This document shows, piece by piece, positions 1-5,253 of a stretch of 5,253 nucleotides of DNA; the first letter of the stretch is position 1; each line of letters opens with the position of its first letter. The DNA lies in NCBI GenBank assembly GCA_003695745.1, contig RFHW01000093.1, forward strand, positions 1-5,253, given 5' to 3'. This stretch comes from Methanobacteriota archaeon. Lineage in GTDB: Archaea > Hydrothermarchaeota > Hydrothermarchaeia > Hydrothermarchaeales > SZUA-236. The position numbers and the translations under genes are program-made. The notes beneath the pieces were generated by a model that worked only from the letters and a program-made list of their open reading frames with translations, was not told the DNA's origin and ran no database searches.

Positions 1-831
1 CACCTCTTCTGCGACCCTGCCCACAGGCAGGGTGTTTATGCTTCTGAAGGCGTCCCTTCTGCTGGAGTGCATCTTGCGCACCCTCGTCCCCCGATGGATG
101 AGACAATAGTCATCGCTCATGGAGCCGTGCATCACCACGAAGACGCCTGCAGCATCGGCCACCGCCGTCTTCACCGCAGCGATGAGGTTCACAGCCGAGT
201 CCGAGGAGGGGCGATCGGAGCTTCTCTGCGACCCCACAAGGACAACGGGCTTTTCCAGACCCTGCAGCATGAAGCTCAGGGCAGCGCTTGTATAGCCGAG
301 GGTGTCTGTGCCATGGGCGATCACAACGCCATCTGCGCCAGAGTTGAGCTCCTCGGCCGCCGCCTTGGCGATTGCCAGCCACTTCTCAGGCTCCATGTTC
401 TCGCTCAGGATGTTGAAGAGCATCCTTGTCCGGATGTTGGCTGTCTCTGAGAGCTCCGGGATCGCCTCATGGAGCTCGGCTGCCGAGAAGGCCGGCGCCA
501 CAGCCCCGGTCCTGTAGTCGATCTTTGAGGCGATGGTCCCGCCTGTGCCCAGGATGGTGACAGAGGGGAGCGAAGGGTCCTGCGGCGGCTCATCCTCTTC
601 CCTCTGGGCCGGCTGCCGCCCTGCCTTGCTGACAAGCTCCAGCGCCCCTATCCTCTCGACACTCACACCTATGTTGTATCCTGAGTCGAGCTTGAGCACG
701 ATGTGGCCTTCGTCGGCGAGCTCCGGCCTCGGCATGAGCAGGCCTTCCAAGGTCTTTTCACCCCATCTGAGCCTTATCCTGTCACCCACCTCTATCCCCC
801 TGAGGAGAGCGGCCGCCTTGCCCCTGTACAC
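1..831 (-). CDS. gatD: Glutamyl-tRNA(Gln) amidotransferase subunit D (GatD), 3' end cut by the window
   Basis: GatD is the glutaminase half of the archaeal GatDE enzyme, which turns Glu-tRNA(Gln) into Gln-tRNA(Gln) in the cytoplasm; it frees ammonia from glutamine or asparagine and GatE uses it. Seen here: residues 1-277. An N-terminal small-barrel region (about 1-68) is followed by a charged, proline-rich linker (72-86) and then the type I asparaginase-like fold. Motif GTGGTIAS (95-102) carries catalytic T99, HGTDT (173-177) carries T175 and D176, and K253 in RKMHSS fits the catalytic lysine. These spacings match the GatD family. I chose the GTG at 831 because a stop lies two codons upstream, the protein then begins MYRGKAAALL, and GGAGG sits 8 nt before it; the next in-frame ATG is residue 33, inside the barrel. 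The family is usually about 420-440 aa, so roughly 150 residues lie beyond position 1, where gatE might follow. It forms an operon with argH. Confidence 0.96.
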   Translation of the reverse strand, partial: MYRGKAAALLRGIEVGDRIRLRWGEKTLEGLLMPRPELADEGHIVLKLDSGYNIGVSVERIGALELVSKAGRQPAQREEDEPPQDPSLPSVTILGTGGTIASKIDYRTGAVAPAFSAAELHEAIPELSETANIRTRMLFNILSENMEPEKWLAIAKAAAEELNSGADGVVIAHGTDTLGYTSAALSFMLQGLEKPVVLVGSQRSSDRPSSDSAVNLIAAVKTAVADAAGVFVVMHGSMSDDYCLIHRGTRVRKMHSSRRDAFRSINTLPVGRVAEEV

Positions 832-834
832 GCC

Positions 835-2316
835 TCATGCCTCCAGTATGGAGCTTACACTCTCTAAAAGTCTTTTCCTGGCCTCGTTGAGCCTGCTCTC
901 CCGCTCCCTCAGCGTCTGCTCCCGCTTCTTCAGCTCCCTCTGCCTCTCTTTGATGGCCTTTTCCACATCCTCCGGCGCCGGACCGCCTGTGATGGAGCGG
1001 GCCTTCACAGCCAGAACAGGGTCCATCGCGGCCTTTATCGCCTCCTCTGAGAGGCCGAGCTTTTCCCCTGCCACGGACTCGGCAGCCCTGTCAAGGAGCT
1101 CTGATGACACCTGGCCCGGCTCCACACCCTCTTTAATCGCCATCGAGACCATTGCGCCCACTATCTGGTGGGCGGTCCTGAAGGGCAGCCCCCTCTCCTT
1201 CACAATAAGGTCTGCAAGGTCTGTGGCTGTTGAGAAGTCTCTTGTGGAGGCGGCCTTCATCTCGCCGGCATTCACCTTCATGGTGCGGATCACCTTTGAC
1301 ATGACAGAGAGGGAGGAGGTCACACCCTCTATGAGGCTGAAAAATGCTGGCGACGCCTCCTGCAGGTCCCTGTTGTAGCTCTGGGGCAGGGCTCCAAGGA
1401 TCGTTAAAAGCGACACAAGCCCTCCTGCGGCCGTTCCATAGCGGGCCCTTATGAGCTCGAGCACATCGGGGTTCTTCTTCTGGGGCATGATGCTCGATGT
1501 GGATGCCACCTCGTCTGCGAGCTCGATGTAGGAGAACTCCGGGGTGGACCAGATTACGAGCTCAGCAGCCATCTTGGAGAGGTCCATTGCAATGAGAACA
1601 GCGGCTGCGGCGGCCTCCACCATATAGTCCCTTGTGGAGACGGCGTCCATGGAGTTCTCAAGGACCCCGGCAAATCCAAGGAGGCCTGCTGTCATCTCCC
1701 TGTCAATGGGGTGGGATGTGGTGGCCACCGCCCCTGCGCCGAGGGGGCAGCGGTCTATCCTCCTGTAGACCTCGTCAAGCCTCTCCATGGACCTGAGCAG
1801 AGAATCCGCATAGGATAGGAGGTGGTGGGCGAGGGTGGTTGGCTGGGCATGCTGGAGATGGGTGAAGGCAGGCATCACCGTACCGGTGTGCTCGGAGGCG
1901 GTGGCGAGGAGCGTGGATATGAGGTCTGATGTGGCCTTTGACAGGGCGTTCACATCGTCCCTTGCCTTCATCCGCAGGTCCGTTGCGACCTGATCGTTTC
2001 TTGACCGCGCCTGATGAAGCCTTCCGCCGGCGTCACCGAGCTCCCTTGTGAGCCGGGCCTCAACAGCCATGTGGATGTCCTCCATATCCGGGTCAAGGTC
2101 TCTTTCGTCGAGCCCCTTCTCCAGAATCTCCTTTAGAAGGGCCAGTATCCTCTTTGCATCGCCACCATCCAGCAGCCCCTGTCTGTGGAGCATGAGGGCG
2201 TGGGCCATGTCTGCGTAGATGTCGTATTCCAGGAGCCCTCTGTCAAAGCCGAGTGAGGATGTGTAGAGGGCGACCTCCTTATCAAAACCCCTGCCTAACC
2301 TGCCTTCCCTGATCAT
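835..2316 (-). CDS. argH: Argininosuccinate lyase (ArgH)
   Basis: ArgH splits argininosuccinate into arginine and fumarate, the last step of arginine synthesis, as a cytoplasmic homotetramer of the fumarase/aspartase superfamily. The 493-aa product carries the three conserved family regions: SRNDQVATDLR (105-115), THLQHAQPTTLAHH (152-165, with the histidine used in catalysis) and the signature SSIMPQKKNP (274-283), where the catalytic serine of the mobile loop lies. The C-terminus (about 449-493) is rich in E, K and R and reads as a long helix or coiled coil; it extends beyond the roughly 457 residues of E. coli ArgH. I chose the ATG at 2316 (MIREGRLG) because the family core starts here and a TATA box lies about 27 bp upstream. 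The frame stays open as far as 2652, but that part runs through the promoter region and antisense to htpX. No ribosome binding site precedes the ATG, consistent with a leaderless mRNA. gatD follows immediately. Confidence 0.97.
   Translation of the reverse strand: MIREGRLGRGFDKEVALYTSSLGFDRGLLEYDIYADMAHALMLHRQGLLDGGDAKRILALLKEILEKGLDERDLDPDMEDIHMAVEARLTRELGDAGGRLHQARSRNDQVATDLRMKARDDVNALSKATSDLISTLLATASEHTGTVMPAFTHLQHAQPTTLAHHLLSYADSLLRSMERLDEVYRRIDRCPLGAGAVATTSHPIDREMTAGLLGFAGVLENSMDAVSTRDYMVEAAAAAVLIAMDLSKMAAELVIWSTPEFSYIELADEVASTSSIMPQKKNPDVLELIRARYGTAAGGLVSLLTILGALPQSYNRDLQEASPAFFSLIEGVTSSLSVMSKVIRTMKVNAGEMKAASTRDFSTATDLADLIVKERGLPFRTAHQIVGAMVSMAIKEGVEPGQVSSELLDRAAESVAGEKLGLSEEAIKAAMDPVLAVKARSITGGPAPEDVEKAIKERQRELKKREQTLRERESRLNEARKRLLESVSSILEA
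840..844 (-). promoter_or_regulatory. Ribosome binding site of gatD inside the end of argH
   Basis: GGAGG is read on the minus strand 8 nt before the GTG at 831. It complements the CCUCC at the 3' end of archaeal 16S rRNA. It lies within the last codons of argH, so gatD is probably translated from the argH transcript, perhaps by coupling. It decides the GTG start. Confidence 0.75.
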
Positions 2317-2338
2317 AGTCGTAAGATAGTGCTCATAG

Positions 2339-2348
2339 TATTTAAAAA
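2339..2348 (-). promoter_or_regulatory. TATA box of the argH-gatD operon
   Basis: TTTTTAAATA on the minus strand is centred about 27 bp upstream of the argH ATG. Archaeal TATA boxes sit about 26-27 bp before the transcript start, so transcription should begin at or next to the start codon. This fits the missing ribosome binding site. I see no convincing purine-rich BRE directly upstream. Confidence 0.7.
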
Positions 2349-2356
2349 TCAGTGGC

Positions 2357-2381
2357 CTGGTGGATTGGGCCTGCCACCCAG
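2357..2381. repeat. Imperfect inverted repeat between the divergent promoters
   Basis: GGTGG (2359-2363) and CCACC (2374-2378) form perfect 5-bp arms around a 10-bp spacer. The match extends outward to CTGGTGG against CCACCCAG with one bulged base. It lies between the two oppositely facing TATA boxes, a natural place for an operator serving both argH and htpX. The arms are short and could be chance. Confidence 0.3.
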
Positions 2382-2401
2382 ATATGTTTAAATATGTTAA
2401 T
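2382..2401 (+). repeat. Two-copy direct repeat, 10-bp period, over the htpX TATA box
   Basis: ATATGTT occurs at 2382-2388 and again at 2392-2398, exactly 10 bp apart (ATATGTTTAA then ATATGTTAAT). The spacing is about one helical turn, so both copies face the same side of the DNA. The repeat encloses the htpX TATA box and could be bound by a regulator competing with TBP. AT-rich sequence alone can also give such repeats. Confidence 0.45.
2387..2394 (+). promoter_or_regulatory. TATA box of htpX
   Basis: TTTAAATA is centred at about 2391, which predicts a transcript start near 2417 and a 5' leader of about 23 nt that contains the ribosome binding site. The upstream BRE is not clear. It is about 40 bp from the argH TATA box and points the other way. 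Confidence 0.65.
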
Positions 2402-2424
2402 CCTTGAATCCCTTTTGTAGAGGA

Positions 2425-2430
2425 GAGGTG
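2425..2430 (+). promoter_or_regulatory. Ribosome binding site of htpX
   Basis: GAGGTG matches the archaeal anti-Shine-Dalgarno sequence and ends 9 nt before the ATG at 2440. It favours this start over the in-frame ATG at 2458, which would remove the first residues of the leading membrane segment. Confidence 0.75.
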
Positions 2431-2439
2431 TAGGTTGTT

Positions 2440-3381
2440 ATGTGGCTTCAGATCAGGATGTATCTGCTCCTTGGCGTGCTCTTCGCCATAGTCTATGCTG
2501 TGGCTGTGGCCCTGCTGCCGGGTGGGAGCCTGTTTTTCTACGGGATCCTGGCCTCGTTCATGCTCTTTATACAGTATCTCATCGGCCCTCAGATGGTGCG
2601 CTGGAGCATGGGCGTGAGGGAGGTGAGCCCTCAGGAGGCGCCTGAGCTCCATCGGATGGTGGAGGAGCTCTCAGAGAAGGCCGGGATCAGGAAGCCGAAG
2701 GTGGGGGTTTCGCCGCGGCAGATACCCAATGCCTTTGCCTACGGAAACTTCCTCACAGGCGGCCATGTGTGCGTCACAGAGGGGATCCTCAGGCTTCTGA
2801 GCAGGGAGGAGCTTCGGGCGGTGCTCGGCCATGAGATATCCCATCTGAAGAACAGGGATGTGGCCGTTATAACAGCCCTCTCTGTGATACCCACGGTGAT
2901 GTGGTATGTTGCATGGAGCACCCTCTGGTCAGGTGGCGGGGACCGTGACCGGGGCAACCAGGCCGTGATGGGGATTGTTGCGTTCATCCTCTATTTTGTG
3001 ACTAACCTCCTTGTGCTCTATGGCTCCCGCATCAGGGAGTACTATGCCGACAGGGGGAGCGTGGAGCTTGGCAACGCACCTCATCATCTGGCAACAGCCC
3101 TCTATAAGCTGGTCTATGGCAGCGCCCGCGCCCCCCGTGAAAGCCTGAAGCAGATGGAGGGTCAGAGGGCCTTTTTCCTCAACGACCCATCGCGGGCCGT
3201 GACCGAGCTCAGGGAGCTTAAAGAGGTGGATCTCGACCTGAGCGGCACAATAGACCGGGATGAGCTTCTCGCCCTTCAGTCAAGGAGGATAGTCCTCTCC
3301 ACAGGGGAGCGGCTTATGGAGCTCTTCAGCACCCATCCCAACATGGTGAAGAGGATCAATCACCTTTCAACGCTGGCATGA
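2440..3381 (+). CDS. htpX: HtpX-type membrane zinc metalloprotease (M48 family)
   Basis: HtpX is a membrane-bound zinc protease of the M48B family that degrades misfolded membrane proteins, with its active site on the cytoplasmic side. The 313-aa product has hydrophobic segments at about 8-27, 31-50, 142-161 and 174-195, as usual for HtpX. The zinc motif HEISH (131-135) supplies two histidines and the catalytic glutamate E132. EYYAD (200-204) supplies the third ligand E200, and the family motif FSTHP lies at 296-300. Length is a little above E. coli HtpX (293 aa). Residues 264-275 add an unusual element: a 12-residue loop D-x-D-x-S-G-x-I-D-x-x-E that fits the EF-hand calcium-binding consensus at every ligand position. 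It lies just before FSTHP, on the cytoplasmic side. The gene has its own TATA box and ribosome binding site. Its last 22 bp overlap the end of the converging methyltransferase gene. Confidence 0.95.
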   Translation: MWLQIRMYLLLGVLFAIVYAVAVALLPGGSLFFYGILASFMLFIQYLIGPQMVRWSMGVREVSPQEAPELHRMVEELSEKAGIRKPKVGVSPRQIPNAFAYGNFLTGGHVCVTEGILRLLSREELRAVLGHEISHLKNRDVAVITALSVIPTVMWYVAWSTLWSGGGDRDRGNQAVMGIVAFILYFVTNLLVLYGSRIREYYADRGSVELGNAPHHLATALYKLVYGSARAPRESLKQMEGQRAFFLNDPSRAVTELRELKEVDLDLSGTIDRDELLALQSRRIVLSTGERLMELFSTHPNMVKRINHLSTLA

Positions 3382-4952
3382 GGGCGGGGTTTGCGGCACA
3401 CCAGCACCTTCACTATCTTGAAGGGGTCTTTTATGGGCGGCACGTATCTTATGCCCCTGTAGCTCTCTGCCTCTCTGCCCACCTCCTCCCTGAAGAGCCC
3501 TTCCGTGTATGTGATGTTGGGGAGTGTTTTGCCCTGTGCCTCGCGAAGCCTTAATGCCGCCATGTAGGAGAAGTGTGTCATGAGCGGTGTGTCCTCTCTG
3601 AAGCCCAGGTAGTCCCATGCGTCTGTGAGGGTGACATCAAAGCCGAGGGCCGTGGCAACGGAGATCATCTGCCCGAAGTGTATGGTGTACTCAGGGTGGT
3701 CGAGGTGGCGTGCGCGATAGGGGAGCCTGTCCTGATGGCCGTATTCTGTGATGACGGCTGTGCCGCCGGGCCTGAGGACCCGATAAAGCTCTTTCAGGAG
3801 CTGGAAGGCGCCGAGGTTCAGCCTCACCCTCCTTGGGGCCTCTCTGTACCAGTAGTGGAACTCCTCTGTCACTGGTATGCCCTGGCGGGAGAGCATCTCT
3901 TCCACATGGGCGGTCTCCGCCTCTGGCGTGTGGAAATCGGCTATGGCCTCGTTGGAGATGGCTATGTCAACGGTGGAGTCCTTCAGGGCCAGGGCCTCGC
4001 CGTTGCCGTGGATGTGGAGGGCCTTCACCCCGGATTTTCTGTGGAGCTCTCTCTGGGAGCGGATCAACGCCGGGGAGAGGTCGTATATGAGGTATTCTGC
4101 CTCCACCCCTCTTTCTTTGAGCTCTGCCATGATGTCTCTGGATATGTTTCCCAGGCCGCCTCCAACCTCGAGGATGCGCATGCCCTGTGCTATTGGGGTG
4201 TCCTCCTCTATCCGGCGGAGCAGGGCCTGCCCGTAGCTCTGGCCGTTGAGGATGGGATGGGGCACCCTGTAGAGGTGGGAGAGTGTGGATTCCACCCTGT
4301 CGAACTGCACAGCCCCGTCTGTGATGCCCTTGAGGTGATAGGCCCTCACGTCCTCTGCAGAGCCTTCGGATAGGTCTTTTTTCCGGGGCAGGAAGGGCGC
4401 CTTGTAGATGAGCTGGTTTGGAAGGGGCTCCCCCTTTTTCATGGGGCGTGCAAGGAGCCTTGCCATCTGGTTCTCAATAGAGGTCCATTCCCTCATGGTC
4501 CTCAGCAGCGTCTCTCCATCTGTCTGAAGCTCCTTTGCGATCTCCCTGAGGGTCCCTGTCCCGTCGCAGAGCCTCCAGAGCCCTGCCTCAACCCCTTCAA
4601 GCCTCTTCACATCGAAGTCTATCTCGCCGTGGGCGCCTTTCCTCTCCACGGCAACGTCTATTGAGCCGTCGCGGTCGATGTAGACCGTGCCCGGCACCTG
4701 CACCGGATAGAGGTCGAGGTAGTCCTCCGGACCCGGCGCCTTCCTCTGGATGATGAAGCGGTTTTCGGCGAGCTCGGCTAGGGCCGGGGTCATCCTCCGT
4801 GGGTCCACCTCCCTTCCCCCACGGTAGCTCTGGAGCGTGGCCCAGAGGTCTGGTTTGCATGGGTAGTACCAGCCTGTGGCCCTGTGGTATATGCAGCTGA
4901 AGGTCTCCTTTGATTTGTAGACCACCTCTCTGTTGAGAAAATATCTTGCCAT
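3360..4952 (-). CDS. Class I SAM-dependent methyltransferase with N-terminal PqqD-like module
   Basis: This predicted soluble 530-aa methyltransferase has an unknown substrate. Residues 258-405 form the SAM-binding core: motif I ILEVGGGLGN (260-269), acidic D291 in LIYDLSP for the ribose, NGEALAL (317-323), DIAISNEAIADF (329-340) and RVLRPGGTAVI (391-401). Ahead of it, residues 116-165 (RLEGVEAGLWRLCDGTGTLR, then EIAKEL) match the PqqD pattern of a leader-peptide-binding winged helix. Residues 18-70 may be a second such module. About 45 residues between strands 4 and 5 (342-386), with EEFHYWY, probably cap the substrate site, and 470-530 form a C-terminal extension. I prefer the ATG at 4952 because two candidate TATA elements lie between it and the PIN gene. 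A TTG at 4991 would add 13 residues but falls in that promoter DNA. The PqqD-like part suggests a peptide or protein substrate; this is inference. Confidence 0.85.
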   Translation of the reverse strand: MARYFLNREVVYKSKETFSCIYHRATGWYYPCKPDLWATLQSYRGGREVDPRRMTPALAELAENRFIIQRKAPGPEDYLDLYPVQVPGTVYIDRDGSIDVAVERKGAHGEIDFDVKRLEGVEAGLWRLCDGTGTLREIAKELQTDGETLLRTMREWTSIENQMARLLARPMKKGEPLPNQLIYKAPFLPRKKDLSEGSAEDVRAYHLKGITDGAVQFDRVESTLSHLYRVPHPILNGQSYGQALLRRIEEDTPIAQGMRILEVGGGLGNISRDIMAELKERGVEAEYLIYDLSPALIRSQRELHRKSGVKALHIHGNGEALALKDSTVDIAISNEAIADFHTPEAETAHVEEMLSRQGIPVTEEFHYWYREAPRRVRLNLGAFQLLKELYRVLRPGGTAVITEYGHQDRLPYRARHLDHPEYTIHFGQMISVATALGFDVTLTDAWDYLGFREDTPLMTHFSYMAALRLREAQGKTLPNITYTEGLFREEVGREAESYRGIRYVPPIKDPFKIVKVLVCRKPRPHASVER

Positions 4953-4975
4953 CCACCCTTGATTGCCAAAGGGGG

Positions 4976-5006
4976 TTAATAAAACTTTCAACCCTAGATA
5001 AATATA
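4976..5006 (-). promoter_or_regulatory. Probable promoter of the methyltransferase gene
   Basis: On the minus strand TATATTTA (5006-4999) would give a transcript start near 4976 and a 24-nt leader before the ATG at 4952. TTTTATTAA (4984-4976) is centred 28 bp from the same ATG and would give a nearly leaderless mRNA. GGGTGG touches the ATG and is too close to be a normal ribosome binding site, which favours the second option. The first element overlaps the last codons and stop of the PIN gene, so the methyltransferase may be transcribed apart from it. Confidence 0.5.
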
Positions 5007-5253
5007 ATGTCTAAATCGCTTACCTCTTGTATCCTCTCAAAATCCCTGTCTTTTGTTATGACCCCCTCACCACCTCTTGATAGGGTTATGCCAGCAATCA
5101 TCACGTCAGCCGAGTTGACAGGCGTCCCTCTTTTGTAGAGCCGTGCCATGAGCCTGCTGCTTTCCGCTGCGGCCTTTGCGCCGAAGGGATATACAGGCAC
5201 GGCTGCAAAAAACCTGGTGAAGTAGGTCTTCTCATGTTTCAGGTTTTTATGAA
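4994..5253 (-). CDS. PIN-domain ribonuclease, VapC-like, 5' end cut by the window
   Basis: The C-terminal 85 residues of a PIN-fold protein are visible; the frame is open to the window edge, so the true start is beyond 5253. PIN proteins are Mg-dependent RNases, often VapC toxins of type II toxin-antitoxin pairs that cut tRNA or rRNA. Seen: a helix with E30 (AKAAAESS), then NSADVMIAGI with D49 and ITKDRDFERI with D68 and D70 (numbered from the first visible full codon). These fit the D-x-x-I-A and T-x-D-x-D-F patterns near the end of VapC proteins, and the final strand DLDIIFI ends at a TAG. The first conserved aspartate is off the window, so activity cannot be judged. A GTG at 5200 is a possible but unlikely start, because coding sequence continues upstream (for example KTYFTRFFAA). 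The partner antitoxin, if any, should lie just beyond 5253; none lies on the downstream side. Confidence 0.85.
   Translation of the reverse strand, partial: HKNLKHEKTYFTRFFAAVPVYPFGAKAAAESSRLMARLYKRGTPVNSADVMIAGITLSRGGEGVITKDRDFERIQEVSDLDIIFI

Noticed and set aside
780..838. gatD starting at the ATG that overlaps the argH stop (ATGA at 835-838)
   Set aside because: That frame ends at a TGA after 18 codons; the GatD sequence is in the GTG frame.
533..1378. 281-codon plus-strand open frame opposite gatD and argH
   Set aside because: It is serine-rich and low in complexity, as expected from the antisense of GAG/CTC-rich coding DNA. It crosses two solid genes and has no recognisable domain.
2313..2336. 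Seven-residue upstream ORF (MSTILRL) whose stop overlaps the argH ATG
   Set aside because: It begins only about 8 bp from the TATA box centre, so the predicted leaderless transcript would not contain it.
2317..2652. N-terminal extension of ArgH by 112 residues in the same open frame
   Set aside because: It runs through the TATA boxes and antisense to htpX, has no family similarity, and the ATG at 2316 gives a normal ArgH.
3573..4373. 266-codon plus-strand open frame opposite the methyltransferase gene
   Set aside because: It is a shadow of the methyltransferase codons: no domain, odd Cys/His/Val composition and no promoter.
4994..4996. PIN gene TAG as a pyrrolysine codon
   Set aside because: Reading through adds only one more residue (GGT) before a TGA, so there is no meaningful extension, and the PIN fold already ends there.
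1..5253. Mobile element, CRISPR array or defence island
   Set aside because: I see no transposase, integrase, terminal repeats, spaced repeats or defence gene set. A single truncated PIN gene does not establish a defence locus.

Overview
The window looks like a piece of a euryarchaeal chromosome with a high-GC coding style. The strongest evidence is GatD, the glutaminase subunit of the archaea-specific GatDE amidotransferase. It is backed by archaeal-type promoters: TATA boxes about 26-28 bp from predicted transcript starts, one of them fitting a leaderless argH mRNA. The preference for AGG, GAG, CTC and ATC codons and the type of HtpX fit a methanogen-related lineage, but I cannot name a genus from sequence alone.

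Layout from left to right. On the minus strand, argH (493 aa, complete) is followed by gatD (first 277 codons, running off the left edge). These two form a tight operon: the argH TGA is separated from the gatD GTG start by a single codon, and the gatD ribosome binding site lies inside the end of argH. A 123-bp divergent promoter region (2317-2439) separates argH from htpX on the plus strand. It holds one TATA box for each direction, a 10-bp-period direct repeat over the htpX TATA box and a weak inverted repeat between the two promoters. htpX (313 aa) is a four-TM M48 zinc protease and converges on a minus-strand gene for a 530-aa SAM-dependent methyltransferase; their 3' ends overlap by 22 bp. 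Upstream of the methyltransferase, and also on the minus strand, is the C-terminal part of a PIN-domain (VapC-like) ribonuclease that runs off the right edge.

How the genes work together. argH and gatD are housekeeping genes: the last step of arginine synthesis, and Gln-tRNA formation by transamidation. htpX is envelope protein quality control. The methyltransferase is the least ordinary gene. It has a PqqD-like winged-helix module, possibly preceded by a second one, ahead of a class I methyltransferase fold. That layout suggests a peptide- or protein-modifying enzyme rather than a small-molecule methyltransferase. The other unusual feature is a canonical EF-hand-type calcium loop inside HtpX. 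I see no tRNA, rRNA, CRISPR array, insertion sequence or other mobile element. No gene-free stretch exceeds 300 bp; the longest is the 123-bp argH-htpX interval.
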